64,000 bases of DNA, taken from positions 7,001,001 through 7,065,000 of the forward strand of contig JACCIC010000002.1 in assembly GCA_018907035.1 (NCBI GenBank), written 5' to 3'. The translations under genes were made by a program, and so were the position numbers. Source of the stretch: Sycobia sp. Sy_11 (taxonomy: Eukaryota > Arthropoda > Insecta > Hymenoptera > Epichrysomallidae). Position 1 is the stretch's first letter. Every line of letters starts with the position of its first letter. The notes below the pieces were generated by a model. The model was not told where the DNA came from, did not search any database, and saw only the letters and a list, made by a program, of their open reading frames with translations. Positions 34,761 to 47,646 of the stretch are shown here, piece by piece.

Positions 34761-36182
34761 ATTATTAACCACTCCGGTCCTCTCCTCTTCACCTTCTCTT
34801 TTTGTCAAAGAATAAAGGATTTAAAGAGTTTTTGTTTTTTTTTTTTTGTTGATGTTGCGACTAGCTGAGGAAGTCCATGATCAGAGAAAAAATTGAAGAA
34901 AAGAAATGGTTACAGTTATCAGAGGTCAACAACATGCTGCGTTTATGTAAAACAACAATGGAAAAGAATAAAAATTTTTCCCAAAGAATAATTTACTCAT
35001 TTTAGTATAATACATTTTGCTATTTTATGTATTTTATAAAAAACTTATTGATCTGTATTTAAAATCGCTTAATATACCGTTGATCTTTTTGTGACAAGTT
35101 GAACTTATACATCTTCATGACAATTGAGCATTTTATGGTATTATAGAATAATCTATTTATTTATTACCTATAGAAGTAAAAATGCAGAGAAAAAATTTGG
35201 TACCTATAAATACCGATAGATAGTCATATCACAATCATAACAATATCTATTGGGAAGGGCGACAAAAAGTGTCCCACCTAGCGGTATAATTTGTAAGCTC
35301 GTTTAACTTATATTAATATAAACCAAATTAACCTACATCGTACTATAAACAAGTACTGTTTACTATAAAAGTAACAGCACTTTTTTCGATATCAAAATGG
35401 AAAAAAGTGCTACTTAAATATGGATGAGAAAACGGTGTGTAAGTTTTCTAAATGTCATTATTAAGGACCGTGTTAATATTTTTTTTTCCAATGTCATTTT
35501 AATTTTTAATCGAATACAGAACACTTAGATCACAAATTATGGGCGTATTATTTTTCATTTTCAAATATTAATCTAAAGATTTTAATGCCTTTATTGCTGA
35601 TAAATTAGAATTCTCCTTAAAACTCTTTTAAATTTGATTTTCAATACTTTTAGTGTAGACTAAGTTCACTTTAAATATTAGCCTCACACAGAAATTTAAA
35701 GAATTCTTGTCATTTCTGGTATATTTTTATGTTTTTATTGCGATTTAGAGCAATGACAAAGTTCACCGAAAGCCCGAGCTGCATAAGATATTATATAAAA
35801 ATTCATAATCAGCATTTTAATATATATTGGTACTTACGTATTTCAAAATAACGAAACGCTTACAATGTGCCTGCACTTGACAGAATTACCAGTTTGGAAT
35901 AAGCAATGAGCTAATAAAAACTAATTTTATATTATTATGTACACTTAGTTCTCAATTAATTTCATGTGGGTATGAAGACAATGACGATGATCTTAGGAAC
36001 TAACCAAAACATTTGCCAATTGTATTATTACTTCTACATAAACCACATAATAAAATAAAGGATTCTAAATCCGCGTTCAAAAGATCAGATACCCCATTTT
36101 AAAATATTTACAAAGAAATTCATATTTACCTCTACGTATCAAGTACGAGGTGACTTTGGTATAACATAAAACAGCGACATGA

Positions 36183-36196
36183 GCGCCCTCTAGCGG
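36183..36196 (-). promoter_or_regulatory. CTCF-like core motif
   Basis: The reverse strand reads CCGCTAGAGGGCGC, an excellent match to the conserved CTCF core (CCRSYAGRKGGCGC as I recall it). It stands alone in AT-rich DNA. A single 14-base match in 64 kb is suggestive, not proof. Confidence 0.35.
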
Positions 36197-36428
36197 TTTT
36201 GGCTCTTCCTAATTGTCTATCGATGTCTAGATTACGGTTACGGAAATATCTAAAAATTCGATCGAGCTTTTCAAATTAATATTAACGTTATAAGTATATA
36301 ATAACTGGGCGAAAGTATCGCTTATATTAGTAAATTTGAGTTCTTTATGAATTTGTTTCAAAAAGAAAAATTACCGATATAAATATAAAGTAAGCATAAA
36401 AAAGTGTTAAATTAGAAGTTGTACTTAG

Positions 36429-36812
36429 AATTTTTATTAATAATATAATATCGTATAATATTGTATTTTGTATTATATATAATATCGTATAGAATGATCG
36501 CGAGACTATCCTCATTTATAATCACTCCCGTAGAATCTGAAATGGAAATGACTACTAATAAATAAAATAAAAATTAAATTAAATTAAAATTTAAAAAAAT
36601 ATATAACAATCTATATTTTATGTTAGTAAATGATAGTCAGACTGCCCTCACCACCTTAAATTTAAATTTACTTCAATTTTCTGACGTTTCGAACCGCTCC
36701 GGTTCATCTTCAAGGGCTAAACTAAAAATTATGATTTACATGATCATTTCCATTTTAATTTTAGATTTGTAATCAGGCTCTTAAAACCTCCATGGTCGTG
36801 AAAAATTTTTAT
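36429..36812. mobile_element. diverged copy of the GGTCTTACAG-type TIR family
   Basis: About 300 bases align with 2646-2990 of the first copy: GACTATCCTCATTTATAATC against GACTCTCCTAGTTTATAGTA, then TTAAATTTAAATTTACTT and GACGTTTCGAACCGCTCCGG against AACGTTTTGAACAGTTCCGG followed by CATCTTCAAGGGC against CATCTTCAAGGAC. The terminal repeats are badly eroded, so the ends are approximate. Confidence 0.5.
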
Positions 36813-37606
36813 AATTTGTATATACAAATAATATTGCATCCTATTAAATTTTTGATTTTCAGACGCTATATTGAATTTATATAAGCATAACACACTTAAA
36901 CTACGGAAAAAAAAATTCGAAAGACGCGAAATTTGAATATTCCAGTATATTTCTGATTAATTTCTAACCCAATACATTGATTTATTTGTAAAAATACGGT
37001 AACAATCGTAAATTTCTGCACAAACAGCAAAATAATTCAAACTATCTAAGGAGAATTGTAATAAAAAATACATGCTAGCTGCAGAAGGTACATAATTCAA
37101 ATACTTTTCTCATCTGATCTATACAATATACCTATGTACTTATAGACATTTCTTGTAATCGAATGCGCGTGCTTAACAGGATTGAAAAGCAATACTGTGC
37201 AAGCGTAAGTACATACCGATGTTTTTTAAAAATCATATTTAAAAACAAATGTTGTAGTACGTAGTCCCATAATGAAAAATAGTATTATTTTTCCGTATGA
37301 AATCCTTGGTAAAAGGGTGTATTGTAATATTTTAGTTAGCCGTTTGATACCTTAGCCGATGATCGGAAAGTGATCGAAATACGCGTATAAGAAATTCATC
37401 GAGACGCTTGAGCGTTATAGTCTCAACTATAATCAGCTTTAACAGGCACGAAATTAACTTTTATCTGAATCTAGAGCGAAGAAACACGTTCTCTTCGGCT
37501 AATCTCTTTAAACTCAGCAGCCCTCCAAAATAACCCAATCGCCGTATACAGCAGAGGTACCATGCACGAAGCTCAAGCTCGCTCCACGCTTCTATTCATT
37601 CTCTCT

Positions 37607-37648
<42 letters not shown>

Positions 37649-37689
37649 CCGGCGCTCTAACCGTAAAGTCCCATAAAAAAAGTTCTCAG

Positions 37690-37695
<6 letters not shown>

Positions 37696-37748
<53 letters not shown>
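37696..37748. repeat. (TA)n microsatellite
   Basis: About 26 TA units. Confidence 0.95.
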
Positions 37749-37751
<3 letters not shown>

Positions 37752-38128
37752 TACTTCTCTCCGAAACTACACTTAGCGAGGCCACGCGCTGTTTCGTAAG
37801 AACCCCAGCGTGCACGTAGAGTCACGCACACGCGCCTCGTGCCCTCTCTCTCTCTCTCTCTCTCTCTCCCTCTATCTCTCTGTAGGTATCCCAGGAAAGT
37901 AAATTTTAACCCGTCCCGAAGACCAGTCTTATAGCTCCGGCTCGCAAAGTTCACAGAGGGAATAGGTTAGCTTGAATAAAAGAAGACTCGTGCGTCGTGT
38001 GCGCTCCGCGCGCTTCTTGTAGGTATATAACTCACCGCGAGCCACGGACTCGTTGGGGGGGGGGGGGCGAGACCGAAGATTCTGTCGTGGACCAACTTGG
38101 ATGGGGGAGAAAAAAAAACAGATTATCT

Positions 38129-38160
38129 CACTCTCTCTCTATCTCACTCTCTCTCTCTCA

Positions 38161-38200
<40 letters not shown>
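38129..38200. repeat. (CT)n microsatellite with ACT/ATCT interruptions
   Basis: CTCTCTCTATCTCACTCTCT-type units ending in a pure CT run. Confidence 0.9.
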
Positions 38201-38202
<2 letters not shown>

Positions 38203-38640
38203 CCCACAACAAGAAATGCTTATGACGTCTTTGTTCATGTTTGGATATAGGCATTATTTTACAGCGCTAATAATGGTAATAGGTTTTAGTAGCCAATCTC
38301 TTGTCTCAGTGGATGTCTAGCTTTCCCTGTAGGGGCGGGAGACCAAGAATGGAACATCCCCCAAACGAGTACTGCGACCGATTCTAGAAGCCCTCGGATG
38401 GGGTACGTGCTGGTTTTTGTAGTTTACCTCCCTTCGTTGATTCGCCAATCATTCAAATCATTTAAAAGCGCGATGGGTAAGCATAGCTTCGAGATTGATC
38501 CTAAATTCTCGGCGATATGGATTATTATATTTTAATACTTTGTTTAAATGAATGGTCTTGCCGTGGTCAACGGGCATGGCGAACCTGTGAACGGGCGATC
38601 CCGGGCGATCCATTATTTCCATGTGGATTACATTGCATCG

Positions 38641-39540
38641 TATACGAAAAAAATAATGAATCCTTTACTTTTCTTTTTATAATGGAGCTTTAAATTTATT
38701 TTTGATTAAATACTCTATGAAATAGCGTTTTTGCTTCTCCTGGATTTTATATAAAATAAATGAATATTTGACTCTCTTCGATACTTTCAATACATGATTA
38801 AGTGTTACATCAATATATAAAATTGTGATTGGATTAATATTTCTATAATTTTTCTCCACGTTGTAGAAAAATTTACTTAAAAAAATTCAATGAATTATAA
38901 TAATTTATTTAAATACACACCGGTTTCTTAGAATTAATACGTTTAGATAATTAAAAATTGACTAATTTTGACTGTAGATATATAAGAATTTTCTAAAGAA
39001 ACCTTAACCCAATAAACTGATATTATTTTGTTTTCATTTTATTTTTCAGTATCTACACATTTTTTTTAGCTAACGCTTTTTTAGAAAACGATTATACGTA
39101 TGCAGTCAGAATTAATTAATTCTCAATTTATTATTTGTGTGTATTTCAAGAAATTATTATTATTAATGGAATTATTTGAAGAAAATTTTGAAAGTTTTTT
39201 TATAACACAGTGCAAAATTATAGGAATCAATTATAGGAATCATGTTAATCTTACATATTATTCTATGAGTTAAAAGGTATTATACAATATAATCATATAA
39301 TAAATCATGTATTAAAAGTGTCGTACGGTATTTAATTAAAAATAAATGTGAAGAGGCTCGATTTGAACAAGAAAAGGTAAAGAATGCATTTTTTTATCAC
39401 ATTTTTGATCCATATGTAACTCACGTGGGAGTGATTCCTTGCCCGGTCCCTGTAGACTCCGTAAATACACATATTCATATATTAAATATGTTTATTTTTT
39501 AATCCTTCTGTATATTATACAAATAAAAACATATATAGCT
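38641..39540. other. AT-rich spacer, nothing recognised
   Basis: No open frame, repeat or motif that I can support. Confidence 0.6.
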
Positions 39541-40002
39541 ATCTAGGTATTTCTATCTTTCTCTTGTATCCTGGGAAGAACGTCGTTCGAGCCCGATGCC
39601 CATAGACGACGGGATCACCGGCGAGAGGAAAATATCCTCGGGCAGTATCTATATATATATATAGAGCGGACAGCGGTAGATTTTGACGCTGGTTTACGAT
39701 CTTCAAGGGCGCAATTTCGTGGCGGCGCACTCGAATTCGTTCCGAGCCGATTTGGAATTGACGCGCGGATGACGCGAGCTCGGCCGCGTGACTAGCGCGT
39801 CCCATCGCCCTCCACGTACGCCTGCACTGACCCGGAAGCAAGGGTCTTCTTCTATCCTTCCTTCTCTATTCCGCGTCTCGCGCGCAACTACGTCGCAGCC
39901 CGATTACACCTTAGACTATAAAGCCCCTCCGATCGAGAGCTTTTCTATTTTTCTTATCTCTGCCGCACCTTTCCCCATACGCTCATCGCTACCTCTCCCC
40001 TT

Positions 40003-40044
<42 letters not shown>

Positions 40045-41640
40045 CTCTACATAGTCCCGATATCGCCCGGAGATTCGCGCGCTTTCAGGGATTTTCTACT
40101 CGCTTATCGCTTTTCGAAAAATTTGAGATTATGTTCCTTGCGGTGGGAAAGAATGGAATATTGACTGGAAAGTGACGTAGGAAGCCATATTTTGCGCGAT
40201 GAATCTTTACGGCACTGAAAGTGATTTTTACTCCAGTTTTTTTTTTTTTTTTTAAACATGTATAGAGCATACTCTTGTACTCAATACATATGTACTTTTA
40301 TTTTATTAAATAAAGTAAAATTACGGACTTTTTTTTTCAAAAATATAATTACTAGCAGCGTTATTCACATATATTGGATAACTTTTAGTTCCAAATGTAA
40401 TGAAAATTCGGAAATTAGTCCTTGCTTTAAAACTAGGTTTGGAACTGGTCCAAGTAACTTTTCCATGTTTATCAAAGCGTGAAATTCCCAGTAAAGGATA
40501 TAAAGTTAATAAGGTTTCGAGAATTCCTTGATGGGACGTTTTGTATCTTTTAACATTAAATTATTTTTATTGCCAAACAACTACAAACATTCATTAACAC
40601 CTCGGGATTCTATATCTCTTGAAATTCATAATTAATTTTGAAAATTCTCTCGGAGGAAGCACAATTTACACGTATCTGCTAAAGTATAATAAAGAAATGA
40701 GTAAAAAACAAACATGTATTATTTCTTTATCGACAAATGATAACAGCTTATTGATAATACACGGAGACACGTTCGAATTAAATACTCGCCGAGAGCATTT
40801 TGAAAATCGTAGATTTTACCGCGCCCGTTTAATAAACGACGAAAGCGCGCGAAACGCCAAATGGGCAGCAGAACAAAAAATACTCGTAAATAAAGCTCGT
40901 AACTCCAGTTCACTACGATCCGCCCCGCGCGTTCGACGAAAAAAGAGATAATTTGAGGATCTAAAAAAAAAGGCAAAAAAGTTTCATAAAACAAAAAAAA
41001 AAAAAAAAATCAGGGAAGTATCGCTCTTGAATATTTCACAGCCACGGCAATGGCTATGTACCATTAGTTTATGCTTCAGAATTAGTCCCCTTCGTCGCGC
41101 GTCAGAAGACGTGACTCGCCGCGTTTTATTTTCGTCCCCACGATCGGTCGGATGATCCCGGCGTGTATACCCAATTATGCAACTATTACCGCAGCGCTCC
41201 ACGCGGGAGGCAGTGCGAATCCTCGAATCTGGAGCTGAAAAACCCATGCTATATACGCGAATCATTCGCGGAATTTCGGAACTCGCCCCGCAGGCTTTGC
41301 ACATACACGTGTATATGATATAATATTGGGCGCTACGCGGTCGCGCGCTATCATTTCCCTTTTGCCGCTCGCGCCCCCTCCCCTTGCCCCTGCCTCCGAC
41401 GGGAGTTGAATCGATGCTACTACAACGGGCGGCGCGCTGCGGGGCGGCGGACTTTTATGCACGGTCGGCCCTCCCCCGTTCGTTGCGCTCGCGGCGCGAT
41501 TCATTAGGCGCTCCGTCAATTATATGACGGGGACGGCGGCGGGGGGGGTGAGGGGTTAGGGGGCGGGCGGCTATTATACGTCGCTCGTCCCGATTCAACG
41601 GCCCCGGCCTTAATACCGCACTAATTGTGCAATAATCGCT
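39541..41640. other. GC-rich patches, no gene supported
   Basis: GC-rich, CpG-containing sequence at 39590-40090 and 41090-41640, separated by AT-rich DNA. The second patch has a G8 run and ends in TAATTGTGCAATAATCG-type homeodomain-like words (about 41620-41640). A CT tract lies at 40005-40042. Open frames on both strands here overlap each other and look compositional. Confidence 0.45.
40005..40042. repeat. (CT)n microsatellite
   Basis: About 18 CT units. Confidence 0.95.
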
Positions 41641-43030
41641 TGTAATTTGTAAATGGAAAGGACGACGAGTAAGGGGGGGGGGTGCCGGGGCTCTCTTTAT
41701 GTCCAGTCTTATCTTGCACTAATTGCTGACTCTTGTATCTGTAAGGACGAAGAGATAAATTTGGTGAAAAAAAAAACAAAAATAAATCAATTTCCATCCA
41801 GGACTTCATATTTGCTGGCTGTAGAAGCTGGCTACGGCGAGTATTCAATGTATAGTAGGTATTTTAAAAGGGGTGACGATTATATTTTTACATTTTTATA
41901 AATATTAACTTTTCATTCAGAAATAAGCTTTTATGTTCCTTACGAAGCTATGCCTTTTCATTTGAAAACACATTTCTTTTAGTCTCTGAAGAAATCTCCG
42001 TATTTCTTGTTAATGAGTCTTTCAAGTTAAATTTATTGAAATCAAAGAAACTCTATCTTTGAAATTTTTTCTTGTTTTCACTAATCAGACAGCTACAGAC
42101 AGAAAAATTTATTTTTTAATTTACATATGCAATACCGACAAATGATCGAACCTTGTGTCCTTATTTACACATGCCTTTCGATGTCCGTTGTACTGAGTCT
42201 CATTTCACAGGTTACAATGTAATTTTCATTGTTTTTATAACTATTTCGTAAATTAGGAATATTCATGATCACAGCAAGTTGGAAAAATAACCATTATTCA
42301 TTATTGAAGTATCAAAATTATGATATTATAAACAATTGTCCTGACGGTTACATTTTACTCCGAGATTTTTAAGCTAAATCCTATAACCTTTCGATTCAAG
42401 ATTTATTCTTTGATAATACTTGTGTATGTTAATTTATTTAGTATAAAATATTTTGATTAAAAATTGTTGAAATCACTTTCGATGTAAAAAAAGTATCAAC
42501 TGAAAGATTTTACTTTTCCGAGTTCTTTTTTACATTTTGTCCCAGCCAAACTCGTCGAGTGTGCTGAATCAATCGATATGCTGGAAACACCTTGAAAGAA
42601 ACAATAGTAGATCTTCTATTTTTAGGATACTATTTGGATGAAAGACAAATCGTATGCGCTTTCAAGATTTAAACTCTCGCAGTAAAAAAGTAACAAACGC
42701 TCGAATGACATGGGTATTTAGCGAAGAGACATTGAAAATAAATCTCTTTTGTGTCTAAAATCGTACTTGATTTAAGGGTCGTCGTCGCGAAAAGAATCCG
42801 ATATCAAAAGTAGCAATAGCGGACTATCTAGAAATTATGAAATTCTTTTCATCCAGCAGAGTTCCAAAAAAGATCCGGGATCATGAACTTTTGACCCGTT
42901 TTTGTTCTTCATCGGATCGCGCATCATAAACGCGAACTCGCCTTTACATTTATCATAAAACCTCACTAGAGAGAGAGAGAGAGACAAACAGACAGACAGA
43001 GGTCAAAAACATAAAGAGCTCCCAGACGAG
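41641..43030. other. AT-rich spacer
   Basis: A G10 run at 41673-41682; otherwise nothing recognised. Confidence 0.55.
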
Positions 43031-43670
43031 AGACTATAGCGCGGTGAGGTCGAAATTTCGAGGGGTGGAGGGCAAAAAACGTCGGGCGTGGTGCGGTGCA
43101 AAGGGGGGGGGGGGCGACGGCAATGGCACATACTGCAATGCAGTGCCCAGCGGCGAGCCGGCGCGTGGCTCTACTCTGCCATGTGCAACGCGCGCGCGCT
43201 CGCTCGGGCGTTTTTCGCAGCCGTGGGGATCCGAGGAAAGGAGCGCCCTACGAGCGTCGCGTGGAAACCCCCGCGCGCGCCCCACCACCCTTCCGCCCCT
43301 CAGACGTCTCTTGGCCTACTTTTTCCATTTCGTTTTTTTACATCTCACTCACTCTCTCTCTCTCTCTCTCTCTCTGTCTCCAAAAGGTGAAGCGGCCCGT
43401 ACTTGTTGGTACAGGTAGTCGGCGACAACATTTCCAAGACGCTTATATACGGGCGTGCTTTACTCCCGGGGCTCGCTTCGCTCCCACGGCCGATGCGTGG
43501 CGCCTGGGGAGAGTCTATCCGTGTCTTCGTTATGCCTATATAAGCTGTGCCGAGGAGGATCGCTTTTCCGATCGATATATACGACTCTTCGCACGAGGAA
43601 CTTCGCCAATTTCGATGCTGATCGTTGAGGAAAAAAAGAAAGGAAAAAAAAGAGAAAAATTGTAACAGCC
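43031..43670. other. GC-rich low-complexity patch, probably non-coding
   Basis: It has a G12 run (43103-43114), CGCGCG strings (about 43190-43280) and a CT tract (about 43346-43376). Three overlapping frames of 100-189 codons exist here on the same strand plus one on the reverse strand, which is the pattern of GC-rich sequence lacking stops rather than of a gene; the longest begins at a GTG and reads through the CT tract. Confidence 0.5.
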
Positions 43671-46600
43671 CGGATAAATCAAAAATTTATTTTCGAGGAA
43701 CGCTCGCTTCCAGTCTCTTCCGGTCGATAAATTTTACTCTTTGAATGATATACTAGATTGAGAAGGATTGAAAGTATTAGCAACTATTTCGATCTTTCGT
43801 TTCGGAGCTTATCCCCGAAGCTTTAAAATAATTCCGTTGCAGAGCTATATGCTTTCGTATACTATAAGCTGCTTCGCCATGATGGATGAACTCGCTTAAT
43901 CTGGTCATTTATTCCATCGATTGTATTTATCAATCCAATTATTATGATATATTTTATTGTTCTCAAATGGATAGTATTTGCTCTCACAAATGCAGAAGTT
44001 GTATAATCTATTATTAATTGATTAGTAGTATTGTATTTGTTGATCGTACGCATTATATTTTTTCTAGTTAAATGATATTGATATACCATCATACGATTCG
44101 TGCGTGTCTGCTTGATGAACTGTAATATGACGATGAAGGAATGAAACGAGAAAATCCTAGGTAGTCAAAAGGGGAGTAAGAAAATGTGGAAAAGTAAAAT
44201 TGGACAGATTATCTGCTTTTCATATGTACACAATCGGAAACATATGGAACAGATGGTTTTGGTAAGGATATAAGAATCATGAAAAATAAAGACAAGTTTC
44301 TATAGTTGACTGTACTGTCATCTTCGTTTTATTGTTACATAGAATACAGATTATTATTTTGTTATATTACACGTGGATATCTTATAATTATTGAAGCGAG
44401 TAATCACCCCAATTTTCATTAAGGATCTTAAACTATGACGCGGTACTTAAATTATCATTGAATAATTAAATTTTGAATCCTGTTATTGAGTATATTGTAA
44501 ATTTATATCAATCAATGTCAGTGTTGCAATATATAAGATGTCCACCTATAAAAGGACGATAGTGAAGAATTAGGTGATGTGCTCTGCTACAGTATATTTT
44601 CATATTATGGTCATTAAGTGGATCATAAATCAAAATCTCTGTAAATTTGTACATTAAAACTTTAGAAGTATCTAAATATGAGGACCATTGAACAGCTGAC
44701 CATCATATATATCTGGTTTTTTAACTTTTTTGCACGAAACTAGTTATCTGGAAAGTAAAGAAAAATGCGTTCAGAAGTAAACAGGTAAAAAATGAACGAA
44801 CTGCACAAAAGTATCTACATTTTCGAAAATTTAACGTGCATACTCTATATATACATATGCAACTCATCATCGAGGCGCAATATACTTTCACATTATACCA
44901 AGCAAATATATGCCTTGGAAGATGAAAATGTGAGATGGTTTCCTCGCAAGGGTCTCGACTTTTATTTGCGATCGAATCGCAGGAGGAAAGAAAGGGACGC
45001 AAAATTTTAAGAGTGGGAAGTTGGAAGAGAGAAGGGGAGAACGGGGGGGGGGCAGAGTGATGCCGAAGACTCTGCTCTGCAGCTTCATCTGAACGTCGAC
45101 CGCAGGTTAATACCGGTAATGGTCCTTCAGCCCACGCCTGATACTACTCACGTTCTATACCCCCCTTAACTTTATTTCTATCTTTTTCTCTATCTTTCTC
45201 GTTTTCTTTTTTGTTGCACCACTTCACATTTTCGTACGTAGCCCGTCTCTCTATACATCCGTTAAATTTACTTTTCAATTGAAACCTGCTAATGCATTAC
45301 TAAATAGACCCGACCCTTCTTGCGCGCGCGTGCGAAGAAAAAGAATAGAAAGAAGAAGAAAAAGCTTCTTCCTGTAGAATTTGAGTTTATCCTATTTGAT
45401 TATCTCTTCTGTTTGACCATTGTTTATGCTAATAATGTAGCAACGCCTCGTCGAAACTCCATCGAGTATTTGGCTGAAATATATTCCGTCGTCGAATTCA
45501 TAACGATCCTAGCTTCCAGTTTTAATTAGTGTGCGACATTACCAAGGACGAGAATAATAACGTACGAATTTTTTTTGGGGGGCAGTGTGCACCGGGAACC
45601 GAGAGAATTTTAGCGAGCGCTCGCGCTCAAATTCCCTCGCGCGTGTGTGAGTGGTCATATAAATTTCTCTCTACGTTAGCGAGGCAAGCGCACAAGTAGC
45701 CTTAATGCTCTTTTCGTGAGCTCGGGACATTGGCTGAGATAATGCTAATGGATGCTAATTCGCAATTTCTTCCCGAGCGATTTCACCAATTCATCCGAAG
45801 CTCCGCGATCAAATTTTAAAGCTGCGGAGTTAAATAAGGGATACGAGTAATTTATGTACGTACATTTGGAAAAACAAATTGAATCCTGATCAATAATCGC
45901 TTCATCTCTTGAATTAACGTATAGTTTGAAAAATCCAAATTTGATTGACAATAAACAGTGTTATGGATAGGAGATAATGTGGATAAATAAATACTAAGAA
46001 AAGTTACTTTTCAATTCAATTTAATGAGTAAAAATAATAACAGTAAAAATGAGCCTTGCTCTTGAAGGTTAAATTCAATCTGTCAGCAGGTATCTTACCA
46101 GCTGACGAAGTAACTTATGATCGTTGTTTGTTATTGTGTCTATAGAGACTAAGAATGACAAATGAAGATTTTGAAATATATTTTAAATTAAATCTCATTT
46201 CAATACTCTGATACTTCTTTTGTTTTTTTAATCAGATGATTTTAAAATATTTCATTTCTTTTTTTATTTTTTTATTACATTTGCTTTTCCATTCATTTTT
46301 GTTAGTTTTCTGATAAAAGTGTATAATTTGAAAATCAATGCGTTTCATTTATTGATAACATTATTCAATATATTTTAATGCAATCTTTGTTGTCTAACGA
46401 CCATGACGAGTTACACTCATCATGCGTCGGCGACCTTCATTTACAAGGAATTATATTCCACGGGGTCTATAATGACCCCAAATATATTTGCATCTACCCG
46501 ATCGTACGACATAACGACTGCGGAGAACTCTGCTGCTTCGCACGTTAAGAGTCGCCATAATAACTTGCTCAAATTTTGTTCTAATGAACTTTTTCCTTTT

Positions 46601-47646
46601 TAAATATTATCAATTTCATTCGTTTGACACTCGCTTTGTCTTTACAAATTTTAACAAAACTTTTAACAAATACCATACATTTAAATAATGATTTAGCAAT
46701 AATAAAACATTTTAACATTTTTTCTCAAAGAAACATATATAAATGACATAAACGACATAAATTTAAATCATAATATTTTTATATTATACATATCATTACA
46801 TTGTAGATAATAAATCTTATTTAATCCAAAGAAACAGTATTAAATTCATAACAAATTTGATATTGAATTTTATTCCGCATATTCCGAATAGCATTTTTTG
46901 ATTAAAACTGAACTGAATAGAAGGGGAAAAACTATTGAAATGGGTTGAAACGCATTAAAACGAGCATACATTTCAAACGAATTAAATATCAAAATATGGA
47001 TATCATCCGATTAATTATCAAAATTTGACATCATCCGATGAGAATTGAATTAAATTTCAGTGAATTTATACGTTCGAAAATCATTTAAGTTGTTCTATTC
47101 GAATTAGGGGCCAGGTTCGTTTTCATTCGTTTCGATTATGTAAAGAAAATTGTAGGCATGGTTCGATCCGTTAGAATACGATTTTTGTGCTTCAATTTCA
47201 TCAATTTAAATCGAAAAATTTTACTCAATAAAAACATGCCAACATAATGTAAGTCTGTAGTCCGGCCAGACTTTTAGAACACAGATACATGGTATATAAT
47301 AATTCAAAAGAAACGTCCATGTCTTCATGTTTATATGTAATATGTAATATGCAATATGTGTCATGTACAAAGTCATGTGTTGGATACAATATTACACATA
47401 TCCGCGGGGATATGTCACTTACTTCAAAACCGTATTTTCACGCACACATACACACGCACGCAAGCGCAGGTATCCTCGTTTTCTATATCTTATTCCCAAG
47501 TTTATAATTGTTTCATGCATGAACATGGACTTATTAATTAAACTGAAATAATTATAATATGCTTGAATCATATTGTTGAATACAATGTTGAATGAATTTA
47601 TACGGTAACGCAGGTGAGAAAAGCGCGCCGCATCTCGACTCATAGC
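43671..47646. other. mostly AT-rich spacer, nothing recognised
   Basis: A G10 run at 45043-45052 sits in a short GC-rich patch (45000-45150), with another GC-rich patch at 45590-45720. No supported gene. Confidence 0.55.

Larger units (their letters stand above)
34761..37480. other. AT-rich spacer with a CTCF-like site and a TIR-family copy
   Basis: No supported gene. See the separate entries at 36183 and 36429. Confidence 0.5.
37481..38640. other. microsatellite- and GC-rich stretch, no gene supported
   Basis: It contains CT tracts (about 37599-37646, 37843-37880, 38129-38200), a TA tract (37696-37748), a G13 run (38055-38067) and GC-rich unique sequence at 38300-38600. Frames through the CT tracts are Ser-Leu artefacts. 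Confidence 0.5.

Noticed and set aside
43096..43665. 189-codon open frame in GC-rich DNA
   Set aside because: Starts at GTG, crosses a G12 run and a CT tract, overlaps three other frames; looks like a stop-poor GC-rich stretch, with no domain.
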